A stretch of 64,000 nucleotides of DNA, from contig CALBZE010000097.1 in assembly GCA_937889645.1 (NCBI GenBank), positions 1 to 64,000 of the forward strand. Reading direction: 5' to 3'. This document shows, piece by piece, positions 32,877 to 41,280 of the stretch. The translations under genes and the position numbers were made by a program. Each line of letters begins with the position of its first letter. The first letter of the stretch is position 1. The DNA comes from an uncultured bacterium. Lineage in GTDB: Bacteria > Gemmatimonadota > Gemmatimonadetes > Longimicrobiales > RSA9. The notes beneath the pieces are model-generated. The model had not been told where the DNA came from. It did no database searches and was given only the letters and a program-made list of their open reading frames with translations.

Positions 32877-33361
32877 TGGTTCTCCTCCGACCAGCTCCCT
32901 TCCTGGATCGGTCGGTCCGGCGCCTCGTACGTCTCGCCCGTCTCGAGCGCGCGTCGGTAGTCGTGCGTCCCGTACGCCTGTCCTGCCACATCTTCGAGGA
33001 GGTGCTCCGCCGTCGGTTCCGTCCGACGGCCCTCCTCGCCGACGGCGGCGTCGAGCTCCTCGTCCTCCACGACCGCGTCGTCTGCGCCGGCGGCGTACTC
33101 GATCCGGACCAGCTCGTCGAGGACCAGCTCGTTCGAGTAGTTGGAGATCCCCAGCACGTCCGAGAGGACCTGTTCGACGACCTGGAGTTCGTACTCGGTC
33201 CCCACGCGCCCCGTCAGGGTGACGAAGCCGTCCTGGACGTCGACATCGATGGCGTCGGGGTCGATCTCGGGGTATTCGCCCAGCTCCTCGAGGATCAGGG
33301 ACGCGAGCTCGTCGTCGTCCATGTTCTCGAGGTCGTAGAGGTCTTCGAAATCGCCCGGCAT
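32873..33361 (-). CDS. Acidic BON-domain protein, first gene of the GH15-tup run
   Basis: 162 residues, strongly acidic. It begins MPGDFEDLYDLENMDDDELA. Residues about 20-75 show a BON-like pattern (LASLILEELGEYPEIDPDAI, VDVQDGFVTLTGRVGTEYEL, VVEQVLSDVLGISNYSNEL). The C-terminal half is Glu/Asp-rich and probably disordered, with TAEHLLEDVAGQAYGTHDYR. It has no signal peptide. Its stop overlaps the TTG start of the GH15 gene, giving strong translational coupling. A link between a BON protein and carbohydrate enzymes fits the idea that BON binds glycans or lipids. Confidence 0.8.
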   Translation of the reverse strand: MPGDFEDLYDLENMDDDELASLILEELGEYPEIDPDAIDVDVQDGFVTLTGRVGTEYELQVVEQVLSDVLGISNYSNELVLDELVRIEYAAGADDAVVEDEELDAAVGEEGRRTEPTAEHLLEDVAGQAYGTHDYRRALETGETYEAPDRPIQEGSWSEENH

Positions 33362-33464
33362 GTGTGCCTCCCGCATCTCGCTCAGGAATGTGTTCGAGCG
33401 AGTCCGCGAGGCGGCCCGGGCTCCAGGACCGGCCGATCGCCGGGACGCGTCGCGCGCCCCGGCG

Positions 33465-34163
33465 TCAGAAGTGGAAGGCCACGCCGAGCGAGAGGACGAA
33501 GTTCTGCACCCACTCCTGCGCGGGGACATCGTCGCTCTGTCGCCGAAGCACGGCGGGCGCGCGCAACTTCCAGAAGACGTCCCTCGCGTCGGCGCGGAGC
33601 GCCAGGCGTCGCATCGCGAACCACTCGATGCCCGCTCCGACGTGCCCGGCGAATCTCGTGCCGAAGTCGAAACGTGCGTTCTGGGCGACGTCTCTCTCCT
33701 CCTCGAGGGCGTCGTCGTCCGAGACGGTGATCGCCACGCCGCCGCCCGCGAGGACGTAAGGCATGAGCCCGTGGTAGGTGCGCGGCCCCGTGATGTTGAA
33801 TCGGAGCGACGCGTCCAGGAGGACGAGCGAGATGTCCGCCTCGCCCAGGCGCTGCAGCGGCTCGTTCGCGGTCGCGGTGTCCCACACGACCCGGGTGGTC
33901 GGGAGGTACGCGACGCTACCCTCCGCATTGAACGGCCCGCCTAGCCGGATCGAGTAGCGGGCGCCGAACACGGGCGCGGACGCGGGGCCGAGCTCCAACT
34001 TGCCCTGGTCCGTGATCGCATAGCCGCCGAACACGGAGACGGATTGCCTCTCGTCCACGTATCGGTAGGGCGAGCGGATGCGCTGCGCGTGTGCGGCATC
34101 GGCGACCGCGAGGAGCGCGGGCACGAGCAAGAGGGACAGACGCCAGGTTCCGAGCATCTTCAC
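33465..34163 (-). CDS. Outer-membrane beta-barrel protein
   Basis: About 232 residues from the GTG at 34163 (an ATG at 34157 is the alternative). The signal peptide is GTWRLSLLLVPALLAVADAAHAQ. The mature part alternates strands such as SVSVFGGYAITDQG, FNAEGSVAYLP, LVLLDASLRFNITG, LMPYVLAGGGVAITV, FGTRFAGHVGAGIEWF and LRADARDVFW, and ends LSLGVAFHF with a terminal Phe. This is the pattern of an 8-stranded OmpA/OmpW-like barrel. Function is unknown. Confidence 0.82.
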   Translation of the reverse strand: MKMLGTWRLSLLLVPALLAVADAAHAQRIRSPYRYVDERQSVSVFGGYAITDQGKLELGPASAPVFGARYSIRLGGPFNAEGSVAYLPTTRVVWDTATANEPLQRLGEADISLVLLDASLRFNITGPRTYHGLMPYVLAGGGVAITVSDDDALEEERDVAQNARFDFGTRFAGHVGAGIEWFAMRRLALRADARDVFWKLRAPAVLRRQSDDVPAQEWVQNFVLSLGVAFHF

Positions 34164-34266
34164 GTTCACACTGGGGTTCGGGGAAGCGTCACCCGGTCGA
34201 AAGTGCCGGGAAGGTAGGTGCGGGGTCTCCCCCACGCAAGCGATCCCGACCACCCGATCCCGAATG

Positions 34267-34295
34267 TTGACACGCATTTCCGCGGTGGGTAACCT
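34267..34295 (+). promoter_or_regulatory. Sigma-70-type promoter candidate for the SH3 gene
   Basis: Perfect TTGACA, a 17-base spacer and TAACCT. The predicted start is near 34302, 45 bases before the ATG at 34347. Confidence 0.65.
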
Positions 34296-34346
34296 ACCAT
34301 CTCGCACGGAGCCGCGGCTCCGGCCCATTGAGTACGCTTCGAGACG

Positions 34347-35339
34347 ATGCTGCGTTCCCTCTTCCTGGCCGTTCTCCTTCTCCACCCGACCGTCGTGCTC
34401 GCGCAGGTCGCGCGTGTCGGTACGAACGAGGAGAATTTCCGCGCCGCGCCCGGCGGCGCCGTGCTGGCTACGGTGCTCGCCGGCGCCGAATTGCGGCTGG
34501 GCCGCACGCAGGGGCAGTGGCGCGAGGCTACGCTCGAGGGGTGGATCTGGAGTGCGTCGGTCGAGGCGCAGACGCGCGACGGCCACGACCTGGTCGTGCG
34601 CGCGAGCGGCGGCGAGAACCTCCGGGCGACGCCCGACGGCACCCGCATCGCGCGCCTTCGCGAGGGGATGCTGCTCGACGAGGTCGAGCGACAGGGCCGG
34701 TGGGTGAGGGTCCGGCGAACCGGGTGGATCTGGGGACCCTCGCTCGAGGCGGAGGTTGCGACGGCCGGCCGGGCCGACGGCACGGCGCAGCGGAGCACGC
34801 AGACCCGGTCGGCGCCGTCGCCGGGTGGGACCGCCGGCTGGGCCCGGACAGGGCCCGGCGGCGTCGCGCTGCTCGGCGCGCCCGACCAGGACACTATCGC
34901 CGCGATCCGTCCGCTCGCGCCGGTCGAGGTCCTGGCCAGGGAAGGGAACTGGGCGCGCGTCCGCCTCGAAGGGTGGGTCTGGGTCCCGTCCCTCGCGGCG
35001 CCCGCCGACACCGGCGACGTGCTGCGCAGCATCTCGCCCGACGTGCTGGCCGCCAACCCGCAGGGGTTCCAGGGGCGGCTGATCGAGTGGACGGTGCAGT
35101 TCATCGCCCTCGAGCGCGCGGAGCGGATCCGGACCGACTTCTACGAAGGCGAGCCGTTCATTCTGGCGCGCGGCCCGGGCGATTACGCCGGCTTCGTCTA
35201 CATCGCGGTTCCACCGGACCGGGTCGAGCAGATCGAGCGCATTGCGCCGCTACAGCGCATCACCGTGCTCGGTCGGGTCCGGACGGCCCGCTCGCCCCTC
35301 ATGGCCGCTCCGGTGCTGGATCTTCTCGCCATTCGCTGA
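34347..35339 (+). CDS. Secreted protein with three bacterial SH3-type repeats
   Basis: 330 residues with signal peptide (LFLAVLLLHPTVVLAQ). Three SH3b-like units are seen: VGTNEENFRAAPGG to EGWIWSASV, VRASGGENLRATPDG to TGWIWGPSL, and ARTGPGGVALLGAPDQ to EGWVWVPSL. Each ends in the Gly-Trp-(I/V)-Trp pattern. The last about 110 residues form another domain (LIEWTVQFIALERAERIRTDFYEGEPFILARG). SH3b domains usually bind peptidoglycan or peptides, so a periplasmic, wall-associated role is likely. It precedes an M15 peptidase gene. Confidence 0.84.
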   Translation: MLRSLFLAVLLLHPTVVLAQVARVGTNEENFRAAPGGAVLATVLAGAELRLGRTQGQWREATLEGWIWSASVEAQTRDGHDLVVRASGGENLRATPDGTRIARLREGMLLDEVERQGRWVRVRRTGWIWGPSLEAEVATAGRADGTAQRSTQTRSAPSPGGTAGWARTGPGGVALLGAPDQDTIAAIRPLAPVEVLAREGNWARVRLEGWVWVPSLAAPADTGDVLRSISPDVLAANPQGFQGRLIEWTVQFIALERAERIRTDFYEGEPFILARGPGDYAGFVYIAVPPDRVEQIERIAPLQRITVLGRVRTARSPLMAAPVLDLLAIR

Positions 35340-35424
35340 GCGGCCCGTGAACTTTCTGGCCGTTTCGTCGTATACCCGCCCGTCCCACGTGTAGTCCTTA
35401 GGCAGTTTCGAGGTAGTCCGATCG

Positions 35425-36516
35425 ATGGCATCCCGTGTCAGCAGCATCGTTTTGATCGGGGTGGTGGCTCTGGGGTGGGGAGTGCCCGCGCAAATGCCCC
35501 GCGCATCCGCGGCGGAGGCGGCCCTGGCCGGATCGCCGGCCGGCGAGGAGGAAGGGGGGCGGTCGACCATGGCGAGTGCCCTGGGGGCGGACCCCGCCGG
35601 GCTCGACGTGGCGTACCGGCGCGAGGCTCATGGGAAGAGCGGCCTGGTGCGCGTGCGCCAGGTGCTCCCCGGGTCGCAGGTCTCGCTCCCGCTCGATTGG
35701 CGCGAGCCGCGGCCGGCCCAGGTGTCGTACCGGTGGGTCGCGGTCCGGGGCGTGAACGGCGCCGGCCAGGCGGAGCTCGGAGCGAAGAGCGCGCCGCGCG
35801 CCCTCGCCGCGGGCGACGTCGCCACCGCACCGGACGAGCCGGGCGTCTACCGCCTGGAACTCAGCGCCGGCAATCGGTCGACGCGGCTGGACGAGCTGGA
35901 TGTCGTCGTCCAGATCCCGTTCCGCTACAAGGAGAACGGGTACCTCAAGGGATACCTGATCGGCACGTACCCGACCGAGCGGCAGAACCGCGACGACCGC
36001 TACGCGCCGCCGGAGGGCTTCATCGAGGTCACGCAGGAGAACCGGTCGCTCCGGCTCTCCGAACACTTCACGCTCGGCGAGTTCCTGACCAAGAACCAGC
36101 AGAACGTCTGGCCGAAATACGTCGTCGTCGATACTCTCCTCCTGGACAAGCTCGAGCTCGTCATGCAGGAGCTGAACGCGCGCGGGATCCGGGCCGACAG
36201 GATGGTCGTCATGAGCGGGTACCGGACGCCGCAATACAACCGTCAGGGGCTGAACCAGGGGCGGGCGTCGCTGAGCCGCCACCAATTCGGCGACGCGGCC
36301 GACGTCTGGGTCGACAACGACGGCGACTGGTACATGGACGACCTGAACGGTGATGGTCGTCGCGACACGAAGGACGCGCGCGTCATCCTCGAGGCGGTCG
36401 AAGCCGTCGAGCGAAGGCACCCCGAACTGGTCGGCGGTGCAGGGATCTACAGGGACAACGGCGTGCACGGGCCGTTCATCCACATCGACGTGCGGGGCAA
36501 GCGCGCGCGGTGGTAG
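35425..36516 (+). CDS. M15-type peptidase (D-Ala-D-Ala carboxypeptidase-like), secreted
   Basis: 363 residues with an N-terminal signal region. The first half is a less conserved domain. The C-terminal M15 domain has EHFTLGEFLTKNQQNVWPKY, MVVMSGYRTPQYN, SLSRHQFGDAADVWVD (zinc His and Asp) and GPFIHIDVRG (third zinc ligand, HID). These are the expected zinc ligands of the Peptidase_M15_3 group that trims peptidoglycan peptides. A calcium-loop-like DLNGDGRRDTKD lies between them. Confidence 0.88.
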   Translation: MASRVSSIVLIGVVALGWGVPAQMPRASAAEAALAGSPAGEEEGGRSTMASALGADPAGLDVAYRREAHGKSGLVRVRQVLPGSQVSLPLDWREPRPAQVSYRWVAVRGVNGAGQAELGAKSAPRALAAGDVATAPDEPGVYRLELSAGNRSTRLDELDVVVQIPFRYKENGYLKGYLIGTYPTERQNRDDRYAPPEGFIEVTQENRSLRLSEHFTLGEFLTKNQQNVWPKYVVVDTLLLDKLELVMQELNARGIRADRMVVMSGYRTPQYNRQGLNQGRASLSRHQFGDAADVWVDNDGDWYMDDLNGDGRRDTKDARVILEAVEAVERRHPELVGGAGIYRDNGVHGPFIHIDVRGKRARW

Positions 36517-36644
36517 GGAGCGGCGTGAGGTGAGAGGCGGGGGCGCGCGGCGAGCCCGGCCCCGTCGGCCGGTCTGACCCGCACGCCACACGCCCGGGCC
36601 GGGCGACCGGCCGGGCCCCAACGGAACGACTTCCCGGAGGTGCC

Positions 36645-38828
36645 ATGCGACTGAGGGCGGCTGCACCGGCGCTGATCCTCCTCGCCCTGGGGGCGTGTCG
36701 CGAAGGAACGGGCCCGGATGCCGGAGCCTTCCGCATCGAGGCGGTGAGCGGCGACGACCAGATCGGAGCCGTGGGCGCGTCGCTGGAGGAGCCGTTCGTC
36801 GTCCGCGTCACCGACGGCGGGAAGCCGGCCAAAGACATCGCGGTCTCGTGGGAGGTCGTGGATGGCGGTGCCGATGCGAGGATGACCCCGGCGTCGTCGA
36901 AGACGGACGAAGACGGGATCGCCCTGGCGCGGCTGCGACTCGGCCAGCAGGCGGGCCATTACGAGGTCCACGCGCGGGTCGCGGGTTCGTCGGCGGCGCC
37001 GGCGGCCTTCACGGCGCGCGCGGTCCTCGAGCCGGTCGTGTCCGCCGTTCAGCCCGGGCGAGCCGCCGTCGGCGACGTCGTCGCCATCACGGGCGACCGA
37101 TTCAGCGAGAACCCCGCGGAGGTCGCCGTCCTCTTCGATGGGGTGCGCGGCACCGTGGTCCGGGCGACGCCCACGAGGGTCGAAGCCGTCGTCCCCGCCT
37201 GCATTCCGACCCGGACCGTCGATGTCACCGTGCGGATCGGCCCCGTCGAGAGCCGGACGTCGGCGCCGCTCGACGTGACGGGCGACGACGCGGCGCCGAT
37301 CGACCTCGCGCCGGGCGACGTCCTCTCGATCTCCGACCCCGCGGCGATGGAATGCGTTCGGCTGCCGGCCGAACCGGGGGCCGCGTTCCTGGTCGTCCAG
37401 CAGAACGCCGCCGACCGCCTGGAACAGACTCTTCCGTTCCAGTTGCTCGCTCTCGCCGCGGGCGGGCAGGGCATCGTTGCGTCGCTCGCGCCGGGAGCGC
37501 GTGACGGCGCCGCGACGCTCGCCCAGGCCCGCACGGACGGGCCAGGAGCCGCGCAGGCGGCGTGGGAGACGCGGCTCCGCTCGGGCGAGCGCGCGCTGCT
37601 CCGCGCCGGCCCGCCCACCGCCGCGCCGCCGAGGACGGCCTCCGTCCCCAGCGTGGGCGACCGCCGATCCTTCCAGGTCTACAACAAGGACGACAAGTTT
37701 ACGACCGTTACCGCCGAGGTCAAACACGTCAGTGCGCGCGCGGTGCTCTACCAGGACGTCAATGCCCCGGCGGGAGGATTCACGGACGAGGACTTCGCCT
37801 CCTTCGCCGCGGTCTTCGACGATCCGATCTTCACGATCGAGGCGTCCGTCTTCGGCCAGCCGCCGGACATCGACGGGAATGGGAGGATCGTCATTCTCTT
37901 CACCCCTGTCGTCAACGAGCTGACGCCCGCCGGCGCCGGCTCGAGCGTCGTCGCCGGGTTCTTCTACGGGATCGACCTGTATCCCAAGACGACGTACGCC
38001 AACAGCAACGAGGCGGAGATCTTCTACAGCATCGTCCCGGACCCGTCGGGGCGTCACGGTAACGTACGTTCACGCGATTTCGTGTTGCGCGTCGTCCCGC
38101 CGGTCCTCGCCCACGAGCTGCAGCACATGATCCACTTCGAGGAGCGGCGGAAGGTGGGCGCGTCGCAGGACGTGCTCTGGCTCAGCGAGGGGCTGGCCCA
38201 CATGGCCGAGGAGCTGGTGGCCGCGGAGTTCGAGCGCCGCGGCGACCACGACCGCGCCACGCTCTTCAGGCGCGAGAATCACGACCGTGCGCACCGATAC
38301 CTCCAGGCCATGGACCGCCACACTATCCTCGAGGAAAAGAATCCCGGGACGCTCGAGTCGCGCGGTGGCGCGTGGCTCTTCCTCCAGTACCTGGCCGGGC
38401 ATTTCGGGGGGGATGCGGTTCTACGTGCACTCACGCGATCGGCGCGCGATGGCGTGGAGAACGTCGAGGCCGCGACCGGCACGACGTGGGCCGAGCTCTT
38501 CGCTCGCTGGTCCGTGGCGCTCTGGGCCGATGATGCGCCCGAGCTGGCGGGGGTGCCGGTCGATCCCGCGTACACGTTCCCCGACTTCGACCTGCGAAGG
38601 GCGCTCTCCGGGGGCAGGTCCTTCCCGCTCCGGCCCGGCGTCCACGGCTTCGCCGACCTGTCGATCGATGGGTCGCTCCCGGCGTCCTCGGCGTCTTACG
38701 TGATCCTCGAGGCGGGCGACCCGCTCATCGGCACGGGGCCGTCGCTGCACCTCAGGTACGGCCGGCCACGGGGCGACGCGTTCCGCCCCACCGACCGGCC
38801 TCGGTGGACGATCCTGCGGATTCGGTGA
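36645..38828 (+). CDS. Lipoprotein metallopeptidase, M30 (hyicolysin)-like, with Ig/TIG domains
   Basis: 727 residues. A lipobox (LLALGAC) anchors it. An Ig-like domain (FVVRVTDGGKPAKDIAVSWEV) and an IPT/TIG domain (VSAVQPGRAAVGDVVAITGDRF) follow. The peptidase region has LAHELQHMIHF (HExxH-type zinc site with HELQH) and LWLSEGLAHMAEEL, giving the downstream Glu. The context DIDGNGRIVILFTPVVNEL and GFFYGIDLY is typical of M30-like enzymes. It likely acts at the cell surface. A 28-base imperfect tandem duplication covers its stop codon. Confidence 0.85.
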   Translation: MRLRAAAPALILLALGACREGTGPDAGAFRIEAVSGDDQIGAVGASLEEPFVVRVTDGGKPAKDIAVSWEVVDGGADARMTPASSKTDEDGIALARLRLGQQAGHYEVHARVAGSSAAPAAFTARAVLEPVVSAVQPGRAAVGDVVAITGDRFSENPAEVAVLFDGVRGTVVRATPTRVEAVVPACIPTRTVDVTVRIGPVESRTSAPLDVTGDDAAPIDLAPGDVLSISDPAAMECVRLPAEPGAAFLVVQQNAADRLEQTLPFQLLALAAGGQGIVASLAPGARDGAATLAQARTDGPGAAQAAWETRLRSGERALLRAGPPTAAPPRTASVPSVGDRRSFQVYNKDDKFTTVTAEVKHVSARAVLYQDVNAPAGGFTDEDFASFAAVFDDPIFTIEASVFGQPPDIDGNGRIVILFTPVVNELTPAGAGSSVVAGFFYGIDLYPKTTYANSNEAEIFYSIVPDPSGRHGNVRSRDFVLRVVPPVLAHELQHMIHFEERRKVGASQDVLWLSEGLAHMAEELVAAEFERRGDHDRATLFRRENHDRAHRYLQAMDRHTILEEKNPGTLESRGGAWLFLQYLAGHFGGDAVLRALTRSARDGVENVEAATGTTWAELFARWSVALWADDAPELAGVPVDPAYTFPDFDLRRALSGGRSFPLRPGVHGFADLSIDGSLPASSASYVILEAGDPLIGTGPSLHLRYGRPRGDAFRPTDRPRWTILRIR

Positions 38829-38861
38829 CCGGCGGACGATTCTCCGGATTCGGTCACCGGA
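38806..38861. repeat. 28-bp imperfect tandem repeat across a gene end
   Basis: Two adjacent 28-base copies (38806-38833 and 38834-38861) match at 24 of 28 positions. The stop codon TGA of the M30-like gene lies in copy 1; the matching triplet in copy 2 is TCA. This looks like a recent local duplication of the gene end. Confidence 0.8.
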
Positions 38862-38874
38862 GGGCGAGCGCCGG

Positions 38875-39867
38875 TCAGTTCGAGACCGTCGCGGCGGTTG
38901 CGCCCGAGGCGACGTCGCCTCCCGGCTCGCCGGCGATCCGGGCCTCGTCGGCGAACGCCGCCACGACCGGCGTGCCTAGCCACTCCGGCGGCGCCTCGAC
39001 GCCGAGCAGCCAGAGGACCGTCGCGGCCGTGTCGATCGTCCGGATCGGAGCGTCGATCGGGCCGATGGGCCGGACGCCCTTGCCCCACGCAATCCACGGG
39101 ATCGTCATGTCGCGCGGGTCGTCGCTCCCGTGGAAGCGGTCGTGGCCGCCGTGGTCCGCGGTCAGGATCAGGGTGTAGTTGCCCCGGCCGAACGCCTCGT
39201 CCGCCGCATTCAAGATCGTCGCGACGGCGCCGTCCGCGCGCTTCACGGCCCAGCCGTACGCGAAGCTCATCCACCCCACCGTGTGGCCGGCGTAGTCCGG
39301 CTCGGCGACGTGCACGAAGAGCAGGTTCGGCTTCTCGTGCTCGAGGTACGACACGACGTCGGGGACCGTCCGCGTCGCCATCCAGTTTAGCAGATTCGAG
39401 CCGGGACCCTGCCAGTAGTCGAGCGACCCCGGCTGCGCCAGGTGGTGGAACTTCGCCTTGCTGAAGAACGCCGCCGTGTGGTAGCCGGCCCGCTTCGCCG
39501 CCGCGAATACCGTCGGCACCTCGACCACGCCGTGCTCGTCGCTCTTGCGGCTGTTGAACGTGATCCCGTGCACGTCGGGTGGAACGCCCGTCAACATCGA
39601 CGTATGCGACGGCAGCGTCTTGCTCGGATAGATCGTCTGCGCCTGGAGCGAGTAGGCGCCCTCGCGCATCAGCCTCTGGATCGTCTTCGCCTCGTACCGC
39701 TCGATCGCATCGGGGCGCAAGCCGTCGATCGAGACGACGATCACGTGCTCCGTAGCGGCGCCGGCAGGCCGTTCGGCCGGTGTCCGCACGGCCGCGCCGA
39801 CCGCGACCGCGACCGCGCCGGCCGCCGCGAATCCCGCCCGCAGGTGTCTCGTGAGTCTGGTGAGCAT
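38875..39867 (-). CDS. Alkaline phosphatase superfamily phosphodiesterase (NPP-like)
   Basis: 330 residues with an N-terminal signal/anchor (about residues 12-27). The active site follows the nucleotide pyrophosphatase/phosphodiesterase plan: VIVVSIDGLRPDAI (metal Asp), YPSKTLPSHTSMLTGVPPDVHGI (Thr nucleophile), FVHVAEPDYAGHTVGW (Asp/His) and LILTADHGGHDRFHG (Asp-His and His ligands). It probably cleaves a phosphodiester or phospholipid/nucleotide substrate in the periplasm. The pattern is complete, so it should be active. Confidence 0.9.
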   Translation of the reverse strand: MLTRLTRHLRAGFAAAGAVAVAVGAAVRTPAERPAGAATEHVIVVSIDGLRPDAIERYEAKTIQRLMREGAYSLQAQTIYPSKTLPSHTSMLTGVPPDVHGITFNSRKSDEHGVVEVPTVFAAAKRAGYHTAAFFSKAKFHHLAQPGSLDYWQGPGSNLLNWMATRTVPDVVSYLEHEKPNLLFVHVAEPDYAGHTVGWMSFAYGWAVKRADGAVATILNAADEAFGRGNYTLILTADHGGHDRFHGSDDPRDMTIPWIAWGKGVRPIGPIDAPIRTIDTAATVLWLLGVEAPPEWLGTPVVAAFADEARIAGEPGGDVASGATAATVSN

Positions 39868-40090
39868 CTGGCTGCCTTGTTCCGGAATCCCGTCGTTTAC
39901 GCCCGTTCACGCGTCTGGCGGGTGCGTGCCCGTTCGCCGCGGCGGACGCGCGTCGGTCGTCCGGAGATGGTACCCCGTTGGACGGTCGGAGATCATGAGG
40001 ATCAGCGCCGGGCCGGCATCCGATCGGAGGCCGGCTCGGCGCTGGATGCGGGAGCAGGCCGGCGCCCGGCACGGCGCCCGGCCTACCCCG

Positions 40091-41215
40091 CTACTCCACG
40101 CGCTCGAGGCGCGGGTTCGGGCGGAACTCCCGGCCCGCCTTGGCCACCGACTTCCCCTCGACCAGCACGACGTCCGCGGTGAAATCGTACCGGTCCTTGA
40201 AGAGCGACGAGCCGACGCCGTAGGAATCGACGGGCACGCCGAGTTCCTCGAAGCGCCGGATCTTATCCGCGTCGAACCCGCCGGATACGACGATCTCTAC
40301 GTTTTCGAAGCCGGCGTCGTCGAGCGCGGCGCGGACGTTCCAAACGAGTTGCGGGTTCACGCCCCGGGGGTCGAAGCGGCCCATCTGCGGGATGATCGAG
40401 CGGTCGACCATCGTCTCGGAGGTGTCGATGCGCACGCCGTGGAGGCGCGGGCCGAGCGCGCGTGCGACGGCCAGGGACGTGCCGACGCAGTCGTTGTCGA
40501 AGTCGACGAGGCAGACGACCTTCACGTCCTCGGGCATGGTCTCGGCAAAGGCGACGCTCGCCTTGACGGTGTCGCCGCCGTACGCGGCGATCAACGCGTG
40601 CGGCACGGTCCCGATCCCTTCGGACCCCCACCAGGAGGCCTGCGCGTCGGTCGACACGCCGATCGCGCCGGCAATGTGCGCCGCGTAGCCGTCGCCGGTC
40701 TGGACGAGCCAGTGGTCGTGTCGGGCGGGGAAGAACATGATCGATTTCGGCCATGCCGCCTCGACCACGCGCCGCGTGTTCGTCGCGACCTTGGTCCGCC
40801 GGGCCAGCACGCCGAGGTAGAGCGTCTCGAGGTGTGCGAAGGCGGGGTACGGCCCGGTGATCGTCATGACCGTCTCCCACGGCTCGATCTCGTCGCCGTC
40901 CCAGAGCGCCATGACTTCCAGGTCCTCCCAGTGGTACCCTTCCGAAAGGCACAGCTTGAGGATGGCGATCGCCTCGTCGATCCCGCCCAGCCATGCCCGC
41001 TTCTTCTGGAAGACCTGGACGGTCACGACGGGCGCGTGCCCCTGCGCCTGGAGCACCTCGCGGGTTCGGACGAAGTATTTGTCCGAGTAGTACCCGCTCC
41101 GCATCTTCTCGACGGGGAGCTGGAAGATCGAAGGGTCGAGCCGCTTGCCGGGCCGGAGCGGCGGCGGCGGGGTGGGCGGCGGCTGTTGGGTCCGGGGCCG
41201 TACGGGGTTGCTCAT
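40091..41215 (-). CDS. pncB: Nicotinate phosphoribosyltransferase
   Basis: 374 residues. It makes nicotinate mononucleotide from nicotinate and PRPP for NAD salvage. Segments are MRSGYYSDKYFVRTREVL, YPAFAHLETLYLGVLARRTKVATN, FPARHDHWLVQTGDGYAAHIAGAIGVSTDAQ-type sequence (FFPARHDHWLVQ), VCLVDFDNDCVGTSLAVARA, VRIDTSETMVDRSI and VVSGGFDADKI plus GVGSSLF near the end. The first about 20 residues are Pro-rich and probably disordered. A hairpin-like repeat (about 40056-40084) follows the gene. Confidence 0.93.
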   Translation of the reverse strand: MSNPVRPRTQQPPPTPPPPLRPGKRLDPSIFQLPVEKMRSGYYSDKYFVRTREVLQAQGHAPVVTVQVFQKKRAWLGGIDEAIAILKLCLSEGYHWEDLEVMALWDGDEIEPWETVMTITGPYPAFAHLETLYLGVLARRTKVATNTRRVVEAAWPKSIMFFPARHDHWLVQTGDGYAAHIAGAIGVSTDAQASWWGSEGIGTVPHALIAAYGGDTVKASVAFAETMPEDVKVVCLVDFDNDCVGTSLAVARALGPRLHGVRIDTSETMVDRSIIPQMGRFDPRGVNPQLVWNVRAALDDAGFENVEIVVSGGFDADKIRRFEELGVPVDSYGVGSSLFKDRYDFTADVVLVEGKSVAKAGREFRPNPRLERVE

Positions 41216-41280
41216 CGCCTCGTCGTCTGTCGTTGGGTTTGCCAGGGCGAAAGCTTACGCCGTGGCGGCGCGGCGCGCAA

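Noticed and set aside
40056..40084. Intrinsic terminator after pncB
   Set aside because: The GC-rich inverted repeat has a bulge and no U-tract on the pncB strand, so it is too weak to list as a terminator.
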